The notes beneath the pieces were generated by a model that saw only the letters and a program-made list of their open reading frames with translations, was not told the origin of the DNA and made no database searches. Below, piece by piece: positions 1-11,342 of a stretch of DNA of 64,000 nt. The translations under genes and the position numbers were made by a program. Positions within the stretch are counted from its first letter, which is position 1, and each line of letters opens with the position of its first letter. This DNA comes from Omphiscola glabra (lineage: Eukaryota > Mollusca > Gastropoda > Lymnaeidae): NCBI GenBank assembly GCA_964017045.1, contig OZ024797.1, positions 18,631,307-18,695,306 on the forward strand, in the 5' to 3' direction.

Positions 1-1006
1 TGTGCTAACAAATCTAACACTGGGCTAAGAAACCTAACACTGGGCTAACAAACCTAACACTGGGCTAACAAACCTAACACTGGGCTAACAAACCTAACAC
101 CGGGCTAACAAACCTAACACTGGTCTAACAAACCTAACACTGAGTTAACAAACCTAACACTGGGCTAACAAACCTAACACTGGGCTAACAATCCTAACAC
201 TGGGCTAACAAACCTAACACTGTGCTAACAAACCTAACACCAAACTAACAACCCTAACACTGGGCTAACAATCCTAACACTGGGCTAACAATCCTAAAAC
301 TGGGCTAACAATCCTAACACTGGGCTAGCAAACCTAACACTGGGTTAACAAACCTAACACTGGGCTAACAAACCTAACACTGGACTAACAAACCTAACAC
401 TGGGCTAACAACCCTAACACTGGGCTAACAAACCTACCACTGGGTTAACAAACCTAACACTGGACTAACAACCCTAACACTGGGCTAACAATCCTAACAC
501 TGGGCTAACAATCCTAAAACTGGGCTAACAATCCTAACACTGGGCTAACAAACCTAACACTGGGTTAACAAACCTAACACTGGGCTAACAAACCTAACAC
601 TGTGCTAACAAACATAACACTGGGCTAACAAACCTAACACTGTGCTAACAAACATAACACTGCGCTAACAAACCTAAAACTGGGCTAACAATCCTAACAC
701 TGGGCTAACAAACCTAACACTGGGTTAACAAACCTAACACTGGGCTAACAAACCTAACACTGTGCTAACAAACATAACACTGGGCTAACAAACCTAACAC
801 TAGGCTAACAAACCTAACACTGGACTAACAAACCTAACACTGGACTAACAAACCTAACACTGGGCTAACAAACCTAACACTGGGTTAACAAACCTAACAC
901 TGGACTAACAAACCTCACACTGGACTAACAAACCTAACACTGGGCTAACAAACCTAACACCGGGCTAACAAACCTAACACTGGGTTAACAAACCTAACAC
1001 TGGGGT
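1..1006. repeat. 20-bp minisatellite, about 50 copies
   Basis: Tandem units of the form ctaacaaacctaacactggg fill the left edge and probably continue outside the window. Units differ by single substitutions (ggg/gtg/gga, aac/atc/acc). Each unit holds a cctaac motif resembling the C-strand of TTAGGG, but the period is 20, so this is not telomere repeat. No ORF is supported. Confidence 0.97.
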
Positions 1007-1020
1007 AAATTTACTATTTT

Positions 1021-1110
1021 TTTATTTGAGAGTGTCATCTCCCCGTGAGGGTGCCATCCCACTGTAAGGGTTTCAACCCTTTGTTAGGGTGTCATCACCC
1101 TGCGAGGGTG
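1021..1110. repeat. Short degenerate tandem repeat
   Basis: About four imperfect copies of a roughly 20-bp motif built on gtgtcatc and gagggtg lie between two better-formed arrays. The copies are too diverged to fix a unit. Confidence 0.5.
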
Positions 1111-1199
1111 TCGACTTCAGTGACACTACTGCTTATGTTCTAAGCATCAAGAAATGGAAAGGATTTCAAAATTGTTCACAAGGGGGGCAATCAAAAAGT

Positions 1200-1553
1200 T
1201 TCTGCCTTATGCAACAACCTACCTTAGCCAACAACCTACCTTATGCAACAACCTACCTTATGCAACAACCTACCTTAGCCAACAACCTACCTTAGCCAAC
1301 AACCTACCTTAGCCAACAACCTACCTTAGCCAACAACCTACCTTAGCCAACAACCTACCTTAGCCAACAACCTACCTTATGCAACAACCTACCTTAGCCA
1401 ACAATGTACCTTATGCAACAACCTACCTTAGCCAACAACCTACCTTATGCAACAACCTACCTTAGCCAACAACCTACCTTATGCAACAACCTACCCTAGC
1501 CAACAATGTACCTTATGCAACAACCTACCTTAGCTAGCAACCTACCTTATACA
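1200..1553. repeat. 17-bp minisatellite, about 20 copies
   Basis: Units alternate between two forms, ttagccaacaacctacc and ttatgcaacaacctacc. A short plus-strand reading frame at 1089-1295 runs into the array and is a by-product of it. Confidence 0.95.
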
Positions 1554-1941
1554 ACAAGGATTTTTCCCTGTAATGAACATAAAAACAAATCATAGATATC
1601 AATTATGTAAGGCCGAATAGAGGATCCTAATTTCTCTGATTTAACAAAGGCCTTAGTTTTGATATCATTGTATCAACTTGAACAGTTTTTTTTATACAAG
1701 TAACCTTTCTGTTCCATAATGAGGATATTACTAATTTATTTTATTGATTATAATTCTTATATTTGTAAGTCTATTCTCCGTTATAAATAGATTCAAGAAA
1801 CCATTTTGGGTGTAACTATTCTAGGACTTTCTTCCTTGCAAGTCTAGGACACGTCAGCATAAAACGTGCATAGCTTTGGGGGAATGGCTTTACAAAAAAA
1901 AAAGTTAATTGTAAATTCAATGTGTGTCATGGGTCTATTTA
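1554..1941. other. AT-rich spacer, nothing recognised
   Basis: Between the 17-bp and 74-bp arrays I see no repeat, splice-bounded exon or coding-like frame. Confidence 0.6.
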
Positions 1942-2646
1942 AATCTAGACAAATGTCTCCTTGCATGACCTACCGTTACTTAGACAGAGACATGAGCGAA
2001 AAGCTAATCTAGACAAATGTTTCCTTGCATGACCTACCGTTACTTAGACTGTCTTATAGAGAGACATGAGCGAAAAGCTAATCTGGACAAATGTCTCCTT
2101 GCATGACCTACCGTTACTTAGACTGTCTTATAGAGAGACATGAGCGAAAAGCTAATCTGGACAAATGTCTCCTTGCATGACCTACCGTTACTTAGACTGT
2201 CTTATAGAGAGACATGAGCGAAAAGCTAATCTGGACAAATGTCTCCTTGCATGACCTACCGTTACTTAGACTGTCTTATAGAGAGACATGAGCGAAAAGC
2301 TAATCTGGACAAATGTCTCCTTGCATGACCTACCGTTACTTAGACTGTCTTATAGAGAGACATGAGCGAAAAGCTAATCTAGACAAATGTCTCCTAGCAT
2401 GACCTACCGTTACTTAGACTGTCTTATAGAGAGACATGAGCGAAAAGCTAATCTAGACAAATGTCTCCTAGCATGACCTACCGTTACTTAGACTGTCTTA
2501 TAGAGAGACATGAGCGAAAAGCTAATCTAGACAAATGTCTCCTTGCATGACCTACCGTCACTTAGACTGTCTTATAGAGAGACATGAGCGAAAAGCTAAT
2601 CTAGACAAATGTCTCCTTGCATGACCTACCGTTACTTAGACTGTGC
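1942..2646. repeat. 74-bp minisatellite, about 9.5 copies
   Basis: The unit runs from gctaatct(a/g)gacaaatg through gagagacatgagcgaaaa and is nearly identical across copies. The first copy is shorter and lacks the gactgtcttata segment; the last breaks down near 2640. High identity suggests recent expansion or homogenisation. Confidence 0.96.
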
Positions 2647-3405
2647 TTATAGAAATCCATTTGGGAAAAGCTAGTCTGGAAAATTTTGGGACAGAGGAGA
2701 CGCAAAAGAAAATAAGCAAATCCCTTCTGGGGGGAAAAAATGAAAAGAAAAATAGGGGATAATTCCTACTTTTAAACACACTAATTGTGTCCCTTGCACA
2801 GCTGTGCTTTCCCTTTTTCAAAGATGGCGGGACCAAATCGCAGAAATCACTGGCAGGAAATTGGAGAGTTCCTAATTACTACATCGCCTTTTGTCTTGAA
2901 ATTGCCGTAGCCGGTCAGGGATTAGCTAAAGACCGCGAGAGGATGCATGACTGAAACCCATAAAAAATGTATTTGGAAAAAAAAAAAAAAAGAAAGAAAT
3001 TGACAAACAACACGATATTGGGAAGTGTTCTTGTTTAAAATATAATTGTAAAGAATGCGCTACCACCGGGGCCGAATTTAGACTTGCTAAGGCCCTAAGC
3101 TATACAAAATCAAGAGGCCCCCCCCCCCTCTTTGAGGTGGTCAAAGAAAAATGTACAAAATATATAACTGGCAGATTGTGAGGCCTTAAGCTGTAGCTTA
3201 CTGAGGCCCAATGAGATTGTGAGGCCCTAAGCTTTAACTTATTTAGCATATACGTAAATCCGGCACTGCTTACAACGAAAATAGAAATGATGTGTTTAAA
3301 AAGTTACTCTACAAGGTTGCCCAAAAAAGTTGATGGCATCGCTTTATTGTCAGGAGCATCAAAAAGTCGCCAACGCTTACAATGTGGTCGTTGAGAAGCA
3401 GGGAG
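2647..3405. other. Spacer with a degenerate hAT-like MITE near 3064-3266
   Basis: Most of this is AT-rich with homopolymers and no coding signal. The segment 3064-3266 has ends that look like imperfect inverted repeats: GGCCGAATTTAGAC on the left, and the reverse complement of the right end begins CAGTGCCGGATTTACG. Its interior repeats the phrase gaggccctaagct. I could not find a convincing 8-bp target duplication, so the element call is tentative. Confidence 0.45.
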
Positions 3406-3587
3406 AGTTAGGGTTAGGGTTAGGGTTGGGGTTAGGGTTAGGGTTAGGGTTGGGGTTAGGGTTAGGGTTGGGGTTAGAGTTCGATTTAGGGTTAGTGTTA
3501 GGGTTAGGGTTGTGGTTAGGGTTAGGGTTGGGGTTGGGGTTAGGGTTAGGGTTGGGGTTGGGGTTGGGGTTAAGGTTAGGGTTAGGC
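3406..3587 (+). repeat. Interstitial telomere-like array (TTAGGG/TTGGGG)
   Basis: About 30 units, mostly TTAGGG mixed with TTGGGG and a few variants (TTAGAG, TTAGTG, TTGTGG, TTAAGG). TTAGGG is the usual telomere repeat of molluscs and many animals. The G-rich strand runs left to right, so if this were a true end the telomere would lie to the right, where sequence continues. It is therefore internal. The Gly-Leu and Pro-Asn reading frames across it are artefacts. Confidence 0.93.
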
Positions 3588-4395
3588 AGGTTTTTTTTAA
3601 AACCGGGTCTCTTAAAATTGTTGTTCTGACGGGTCTCGACGTTGAATCGCAAAAGAGATCTAAATTGGTCGCCAAAATCATAGAAGTAAACAGCTCTGCA
3701 GTAGGCTTACTACATAATTATAATACAAGCCAATATATGTTTCCATTTTGTGTTGTTCAAAGAAAATGCATAGTGTACCTCAGACATGTTATATATCAAA
3801 TGAAAATAGATTGCTCAGATTTATGGCAAAAAATAGCTTCATTAATTTAGGGGTATTTCTGACAGACAATTACATTTTTCAATGAGAAATTCCATCCTAC
3901 CGGGCAGCATCTGTCTTGCTATTAATTCCTTTGATACATATATTTTTTTTAGATAGGACACCCACCCCTTCACTTTCTATTGACGGAAATTATATGGGAT
4001 ATGTTCAAATTTGTGTACAACAGAGTAGCTTGCCCGTTGTTACCAAGCTGGGTTGGTTCAAAAGTCACCTTGGTTGCTTCTAAACTCGATTCCAGTAGGT
4101 CAAGTAGGGTTCATTAAAACAGACCCAAGTATATAGTTTTTAAAATGAATTGTATCATTTTACGCTGAATAATTTCTTTCCTCTAAATTCATGGCGACAT
4201 CATCCGATCCGTGTTTACTTAGTCCAGCCATGAGAACCACACATGATATTAAAATGGGAAATGATATGCACCAACCCTTTATACAAGACAGGGCGATTGG
4301 TAACAAACTCAATAATCGATTAGTTTAATTTTATCATTTACATGACGCCATGGAAATTTTTAAAAAGTTCTTACACAATAATTGACGTATTTTAG
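3588..4395. other. AT-rich spacer, nothing recognised
   Basis: No repeat longer than a few bases and no splice-bounded coding frame. The ORF reaching 3850 on the plus strand is a continuation of the telomere-like array. Confidence 0.55.
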
Positions 4396-4566
4396 TCATT
4401 CAGTAGTCTTTTCCACAGCAATGGTTAGTCATTCAGTAGTCTTTTCCATAGTAATGGTTAGTCATTCAGTAGTCTTTTTTAATAACATTGGTTAGTCACT
4501 GAGTAGTCTTTTAAATAGAAATAGTCATTAAGTAGTCTTTTCCATAGTAATTGTTAGTCATTCAGT
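4396..4566. repeat. Degenerate 33-bp minisatellite, about 5 copies
   Basis: Units follow gttagtcattcagtagtctt then ttccatagtaatg, with substitutions and deletions in later copies. The array is diverged compared with its neighbours. Confidence 0.85.
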
Positions 4567-5005
4567 GGTCCCAGTGGTCAGAGCAACGTAGTTCCGGGAC
4601 CGTTGCTCTAGATGGCAGATGACCTTGTTCAAAAATAGGACGATAGTATTACCCTTAAAGATGTCAAAATCATCTTTATCAACGCTACAAACTTTCCAAT
4701 AGTTTTTAAATCAAAACTCCAGACATCACTAGCTCAGTCTCATATTTGTTACTTAGGTTGTGCTTCTGATCCAAGTGGTATTCTTTCTATACTACGTTCC
4801 CACAAACCATGTCTGATTATTATCTAATTCTAAGATGACAACAACAACACAACACAATTTAAGAAAATTAAAGATTTGTAAAAAAAACTTTTAATGTTAC
4901 TCTAAATAATAAATCACCTTTATAGCCGTGGAGACACCCCAAGGGAGAACACCGACATTTCAGAGTGTAAGCTATTTTAATTAACCCAGTTGTCTTTCAC
5001 TTTTT

Positions 5006-5040
<35 letters not shown>

Positions 5041-6108
5041 TTCCATCCATTTCATGCGTGCTTGTATGCCACGACGGAATAAATGTGGGGGAAACAAATC
5101 TTTATTATTTATATTGATATTTAAATTGAAAAACGAACAATAAGGAAGTGGACATCTTGATAATTCGACGCTTGTATTCTGTGGATGAAATCTGTTCAAA
5201 AAAATGAGAAACAAGTTTAAATAACATTTCACTCGGTCGGTGGGTGGAATCCGATGTCCCTGTGAAAGCTGAGCACGAAAGCTCATTGGTATGTACCGTT
5301 ACACTAAACTGTGGTTCAGTGCAGTCAGTTGGTACTAAGGCAGTTGTGCATTTGTATCTTGTTCGTTAACCCTTGCGTGTTTGCACACCAATTTTGAAAC
5401 CAAGTCATTCCCAATTTAACTTACTCCAATATATTTTACGCACGCCACGGCTATTGGAGTCATTGTATGGGTTAAAACCCGTCTTTGGCTCAGCACTAAT
5501 ACTTTGTTAATAGTCTGGGTAAAGCCCTGCATAGTACCAATAATTTCTTTTTGGTTGAGATCTGGGTGTCAAGGCGGAAGTCATGTCCACGGGCAGGGGC
5601 GTTAATTAGAGAGAAAAGCAAGAACACTAACCAGTGACTTCCCCTTGTTAGCACCTGAACTAAAGACATGCTTTATTGTTATGGGCTGGACGCGTGATTA
5701 GTGGAACTGACCATTACTGGACAATGGCCCGAGAAAGATGACCGGTGCAGCCGAGGAAGTGTCCGAGCGTTGTAAGGGCAGTCCGCTGGTGTCCCCGAGA
5801 CTAATCACTGATTAATGGGAAGGGGGTCAAGAAAGGGGAATGTTTTTCCTTGAGGTGGGAGGGGTGTCGGGTCCAAGCTTGATTATGTTAATAAATGTAT
5901 CAGCCCAACAAGGAAGGGTAATAATACTGACCAGGTCAACATGGGGTGACGTGAGGTGTGTTACCAGGTGAACGTGGCAGCCTAAAGGCGCAACATATTT
6001 GGTAGCCTCCCATCAAGCTTCAAGAGACACGTAGTCTTTCAAATACTTGAACTTTGAATATGACTATGTGATGCACACCACCGTAATTTTCTTCTAAAAT
6101 TGTTGACC
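4567..6108. other. Non-coding spacer with a less AT-rich unique stretch
   Basis: No gene is supported. About 5560-5960 is noticeably more GC-balanced and non-repetitive than its surroundings, which could be a conserved regulatory block. Only cross-species alignment would tell. An A-homopolymer lies near 5016-5039. Confidence 0.5.
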
Positions 6109-6320
6109 TTTGTCATTATGGCACGGGTGGATGGGAATCGTTAATCTACGATGGCAACTCATCTATACGAAGATAAACTTTGTCATTATGGCACGGGTGG
6201 ATGGGACTCGATAATCTTGGATGGCAACTCATCTATACGAAGATAAACTGTGTCATTATGGCACGGGTGGATGGGACTCGTTAATCTACGATGGCAACTC
6301 ATCTATACGGAGATAAACTC
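6109..6320. repeat. 70-bp tandem repeat, 3 copies
   Basis: The motif tgtcattatggcacgggtgg recurs at 6111, 6181 and 6251 with period 70. Copies differ by a few substitutions (ggaatcgt, ggactcga, ggactcgt). Confidence 0.95.
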
Positions 6321-7890
6321 TAAAATCAAACCAAGGGATGGAGTCCCGTAGGCGGTATGAAGTTGACACCGATGAACATTTCGACAACTCCAGAGACGTA
6401 GAACTCATAAAGAGCACAGGGAAACACACGAAGCACTGCTGGTCAGCCATTGCAACCTGGTCTGTTTCCAGTCTTTTTGGCAAAGTCTTGCCACACGATC
6501 AAATAGGCAAAGGACGGGAGTGTGGGGCTGACGAATTTAGCAACTCCCCCCTCGCTTAAAACAAGGCTACTACTCATGTCTAAAATTGCCACGGTCTTCT
6601 TCGCGTGCCAAGTACGAACAATAATTTGCCCCCCAAGGTAACGGGAAGTTGCCCAAAATGGCATCTGCATCAGAATGATGATTACGATGGAGACCTTAGT
6701 GCATAAGATGAACACAAACAATGATTGGCCGTAGCTTATCAACATCGTGGTATCATAATAACTGACAGGAAGTTGTCTGAAACCAAAATGTACGTGTAAC
6801 CAAGGAAGTTAAAGGAAGTCAAAAGATATTATGTTAAATTAATTTGAAAAGCTAAATTGTCAAAGTTAAGTCCAGTAGGAAAATAACAATACAAATAGAA
6901 ATTTGTGAAAATTCTGGACTGCTGGTAAGAGAGAATTTAATTGATTCCAAGGAGAATGGTAAAAAAAAAAAATCGCTGGTGTGTTTCTCTAAGAAATCAG
7001 TGCAGTGATGGATACACATTATTTGCCTTTGTGTATCTTAAAATGGGATGAGACACAAGATTGCTTGTTTTGTTCAATATCACGAAGATGTTCAGCGAAT
7101 CTATCAGATAATCTTCTTCACATCTCACCAACATAACAAGTGCGGAATCTTCATCAAACAATCACATTGGGTCTAATGTCTGAAGAACTCCTTGATGGTG
7201 AAAGCCACCTGGGTTTTGGGGGGGGGGGCGTAATTTGTTGAGTTCCCAGTATACAAGGGCAAGTCATATAACGTCTTCCTTCGTGAATCAGGAGGTCACA
7301 AAGATTTGTTTCCCATCTGAGGACAATGAGAGGAGGGGAAGATAATATCATTCGAATTCGACAACTTTCAATACAAAAATAATAATATATTTTTGTCAAA
7401 TCCCATTGTGAGGACGGTAAGTATGGAGGAGCTTGGTTCAACCAACATTTTTTTGACGAGACCTGATTGCGTCAGTCCGTGTCTGACCTGATCGCGTCAT
7501 CCAGTGTCTGACACGGTCTTGGCACTCATCCGGGAAATAGACAATTTTAACATGAGTGCAGGCATGTAACATTTAACTTATGCCATTAGCGTGCAGTTAT
7601 TTTAAACTCTGAATTGTGTTGGTCAGTCATAATGAAATAAACAGGTCGTGGCTACTCCATTTTGGGAGGGGGGGGGGCATTTCACTAATTTTTTAAATTA
7701 TTCGTACAGTAACAATTTAAACTATAAGTATGATTTTTTTTTAAATTGCCGTTTATGCACTTAATAATAAGCATAATACTACTAGTAATAATGATTAAAT
7801 AAAGTACTAAAGTCTAAATCTACATACATTGGTCAATTCAGTGACTCACCTGATGAAATTAGGAGGATCCAACAAGGAAGCCCCAAACAG
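6321..7890. other. Non-coding spacer, nothing recognised
   Basis: Short overlapping frames on both strands near 6290-6745 lack splice sites, codon regularity or family motifs. There is a G-run at 7220-7229 and another near 7668-7677. Confidence 0.5.
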
Positions 7891-8152
7891 CTCAGAGGTC
7901 GCAAGCCGTGCTCAGTGACAGAGGTCGCAAGCCGTGCTCAGTGACAGAGGTCGCAAGCCGTCCTCAGTGACAGAGGTCGCAAGCCGTGCTCAGTGACAGA
8001 GATCGCAAGCCGTGCTCAGTGACAGAGATCGCAAGCCGTGCTCAGTGACAGAGATCGCAAGCCGTGCTCAGTGACAGAGATCGCAAGCCGTGCTCAGTGA
8101 CAGAGGTAGCAAGCCGTGCTCAGTGACAGAGGTCGCAAGCCGTGCTCAGTGA
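7891..8152. repeat. 26-bp minisatellite, about 10 copies
   Basis: Units read agaggtcgcaagccgtgctc followed by agtgac, with a block of consecutive copies carrying agagatcgc. The block of shared variants shows local unit duplication. Confidence 0.96.
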
Positions 8153-8942
8153 TTATTATTGAACAATTTGACAAGATTTTAGAGATGTAATTATTTTACA
8201 CATTTTTGACAAGCTAATATCGTAGAGGGCTGGGCGTCAGTTAGAGATGGAAACAAAATTGAAAAATGCACGTCAAATCCTTGTCGATTTCAAAAATTGT
8301 GTGTGTGTGTTGTGAACTAACAATCATTTGTTGGAAGCTAAAATATTGCTCAACAAATTATTTAGGAACAATACATAAAAAAGTAATAAAAGTTCAAAAC
8401 TTGGCTAAAACTTTATGTTAAAGAACACCCAGAGAGCGCCATTTTTATTTTTCGATTGGGCGCAATTTTTCTTGACGAGCCATATTACCTTAAAAATGCA
8501 GACAGAGTCTACAGGAGTCCCGTCCCAGCTCTCTTTACCAAACCAACAATTCATTCTGTTTTCAACCTGTTTCTAAAATAAATAAATAAATAATTGTATG
8601 ACCATATTTCAAATTACCATTTCTTCAATGTTTCACGTGAGTTGTTTGTCAAACACCCCCCCCCCCCCCCACACACACACACACGATCCCAATTTGCTTT
8701 AATGTATTCCAATTTCGATACGGGGAAAATATTAAGTTACAATTTTTTTTATTGAGTGTCATATTTTTAAAAGTTGATTTCATCGTTGTAACGATCCCGT
8801 CCAAATTTTGTGCGTGTACCCGGATGTGCCTACATTTTATGAGTAGGCCAACAAATAGGCATTGTTCTCACCTGTCAACGGTGCCCCCCACACCCCCTCC
8901 CCTCACTTTAAAATCTGAACCCTTCTAACATGCACGTCTCCA
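8153..8942. other. AT-rich spacer with C-run and CA repeat
   Basis: Near 8656-8685 a run of C passes into a (CA) microsatellite. No coding signal is seen. Confidence 0.55.
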
Positions 8943-8997
8943 CGCATGACTGCGTACTACGAATGACTGCGTACTACAAATGACTGCGTACTACGTG
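8943..8997. repeat. 16-bp satellite motif, left block
   Basis: Three copies of gaatgactgcgtacta-type units. The same motif returns at 11255-11342 on the same strand, bracketing about 2.3 kb. Confidence 0.88.
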
Positions 8998-9149
8998 TAA
9001 CACGGTGATTTTTATCCCATAGATATACAAAGTACAGGTCCAAATTGTCAGAAAGTAAGGAGAGTAACAATTCTAGGTATGGTGGTCACTTGCGGCTATT
9101 ATCAAACTGGGGGGAAGGTATGAATGAGCGTGTGTATACACAATAGTCT

Positions 9150-10234
9150 GTGACTTACATCAACATGCCCTGAGGCTTGTCTGTGACTTACATCAACATT
9201 CCCTGAGGCTTGTCTGTGACTTACATCAACATTCCCAGAGGCTTGTCTGTGACTTACATCAACATTCCCTGAGGCTTGTCTGTGACTTACATCAACATTC
9301 CCTGAGGCTTGTCTGTGACTTACATCAACATTCCCTGAGGCTTGTCTGTGACTTACATCAACATTCCCTGAGGCTTGTCTGTGACTTACATCAACATTCC
9401 CTGAGGCTTGTCTGTGACTTACATCAACATTCCCAGAGGCTTGTCTGTGACTTACATCAACATGCCCTGAGGCTAGTCTGTGACTTACATCAACATTCCC
9501 TGAGGCTAGCCTGTGACTTACATCAACATGCCCTGAGGCTAGTCTGTGACTTACATCAACATTCCCTGAGGCTAGTCTGTGACTTACATCAACATGCCCT
9601 GAGGCTAGTCTGTGACTTACATCAACATTCCCTGAGGCTAGTCTGTGACTTACATCAACATGCCCTGAGGCTAGTCTGTGACTTACATCAACATGCCCTG
9701 AGGCTAGTCTGTGACTTACATCAACATTCCCTGAGGCTTGTCTGTGGCTTACATCAACATTCCCTGAGGCTAGTCTGTGACTTACATCAACATTCCCTGA
9801 GGCTTGTCTGTGACTTACATCAACATGCCCTGAGGCTAGTCTGTGACTTACATCAACATTCCCTGATGCTTGTCTGTGACTTACATCAACATTCCCTGAG
9901 GCTTGTCTGTGACTTACATCAACATGCCCTGAGGCTAGTCTGTGACTTACATCAACATGCCATGAGGCTAGTCTGTGACTTACATCAACATTCCCTGAGG
10001 CTAGCCTGTGACTTACATCAACATTCCCTGAGGCTTGTCTGTGACTTACATCAACATTCCCTGAGGCTTGTCTGTGACTTACATCAACATTCCCTGAGGC
10101 TTGTCTGTGACTTACATCAACATTCCCTGAGGCTTGTCTGTAACTTACATCAACATTCCCTGAGGCTTGTCTGTGACTTACATCAACATGACTTGAGGCT
10201 TGTCTGTGACTTACATCAACATGACTTGAGGCGT
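9150..10234. repeat. 33-bp minisatellite, about 33 copies
   Basis: Units are acttacatcaacattccctg plus aggcttgtctgtg, with recurring variants (ttccc/tgccc/ttcccag; gcttg/gctag). Because 33 is divisible by three, both strands stay open: 382 codons on minus (repeat VDVSHRQASGN) and 129 on plus. I treat these frames as by-products of the array. The array stops about 100 bp upstream of the TATA box at 10333. Confidence 0.95.
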
Positions 10235-10332
10235 TGGCTTGTCGTGACATGTTGACAAGACTTAATTACTGTCGGGGTGGACATAGAGACTGGGTGGCGC
10301 CGCAGCTAGAAGTTTGGGGAGGAACGAGGGTG

Positions 10333-10364
10333 TATAAATAGTGACACCGAATTTTGTAGTTTCA
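10333..10364 (+). promoter_or_regulatory. Core promoter: TATA box with initiator
   Basis: TATAAATA at 10333-10340 is followed 31 bp later by an initiator-like TTCACTG whose A is at 10364. That is the standard TATA-to-start spacing in animals. A consensus splice donor (GAG|GTAAGTG) follows at 10456/10457. Together these suggest a genuine RNA polymerase II start on the plus strand. Transcription itself is inferred. Confidence 0.6.
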
Positions 10365-10456
10365 CTGACCACTACAGCCCACACATGAGACTTCTCTCTT
10401 GAGTGCTTAGACAGACTTACCTTGTACCAGCTTCGTCACAGTATCCACATAGAGAG
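10364..10456 (+). ncRNA. Predicted non-coding or 5'-UTR first exon
   Basis: This is the 93-bp segment between the predicted start and the strong donor GAG|GTAAGTG. Its only ATG opens a frame that stops after five codons, so the exon looks untranslated. A possible acceptor (pyrimidine-rich, ending tgtatag) lies at 11050, just before the 27-bp array. That would join the exon to repeats encoding LGTSKQGGV units, but I see no start codon for them. Alternatives are a long non-coding RNA or the first exon of a gene whose later exons I cannot recognise. Confidence 0.4.
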
Positions 10457-11062
10457 GTAAGTGCATGTAAGGTGTGTGTATGGAGGAGCTTTATGGTAGT
10501 TCGTGTGACTGATAGTTACGTTATGCAGAGGTTTAGTATTTGGAATTCTACGGTAAGTAGTTAGATAGGGCTTATCATAGATCACTTGGTGTAGGTGATT
10601 TATTCAAATATTTCAGGAATAGTCACCTTTTAGTGTCATTGACAAATCATAAGAAAGATAGTGACGGTGTGCGTGCGTAGATACCAATACAGAGCGACTA
10701 CGGGAAAGAGCTGATGACAATCACTGACCGATTCTACGCAGTAGAGGGGCGACAGTCTTACAAGACTCCACTATATCGGGTGCGTAGCGTCTCGCTTGAA
10801 TAGTTCAGAATTGCCCGTAGTGTGAATTACTTGTTATCTGCACAATGTTCTTAAAATAATCATCTCCATTTGACAACCATCCACATCATTATGTCATAGT
10901 GTATCTTCTAGGATAGTTCTTGATCTTTTCATGTATTTCTCATAGCGTATTCATTGTATGTCGAATATTACTTTACTTAGTATATATAAATAATAAATAG
11001 GCTTTAGTCATTTTAAGTTAAATTGAAGACTTCCTTTGTTTATTGTATAGTTATTGTGTTTC
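10457..11062. other. Spacer or intron, nothing recognised
   Basis: No repeat and no coding frame. If the exon at 10364-10456 is real, this would be its first intron. Confidence 0.45.
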
Positions 11063-11200
11063 CTTGGGCACATCAAAACAAGGTGGTGTCTTGGGCACAT
11101 CAAAACAAGGTGGTGTCTTGGGCACATCAAAACAAGGTGGTGTCTTGGGCACATCAAAACAAGGTGGTGTCTTGGGCACATCAAAACAAGGTGGTGTCAG
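11063..11200. repeat. 27-bp minisatellite, 5 copies
   Basis: Near-identical units run cttgggcacatcaaaacaag plus gtggtgt. Two plus-strand frames stay open through it but begin with TTG and have no upstream ATG, so no protein is called. Confidence 0.95.
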
Positions 11201-11254
11201 AAGTATTGTAGAATTTAGACCAAGCGTCACTGAGCAACAAGGGAGCTCGTGACA

Positions 11255-11342
11255 CCACGAATGACTGCGTACTATGAATGAATGCGTACTACGAATGACT
11301 GCGTACTATGAATGACTGCGTACTACGAATGACTGCGTACTA
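11255..11342. repeat. 16-bp satellite motif, right block
   Basis: Five to six copies of gaatgactgcgtacta with alternating tac-gaa and tat-gaa junctions. They match the block at 8943-8997. Confidence 0.93.

Noticed and set aside
1..1006. True chromosome end at the left edge
   Set aside because: The 20-bp unit contains cctaac but is not a telomere repeat, and the genuine TTAGGG array is internal and oriented inward.
3330..3681. Gly-Leu and Pro-Asn repeat proteins
   Set aside because: These are translations of the TTAGGG/TTGGGG array.
9102..10250. 382-codon minus-strand frame of VDVSHRQASGN repeats as a repetitive protein
   Set aside because: It is the direct product of a 33-bp tandem array, open on the opposite strand too, with no splice or homology support.
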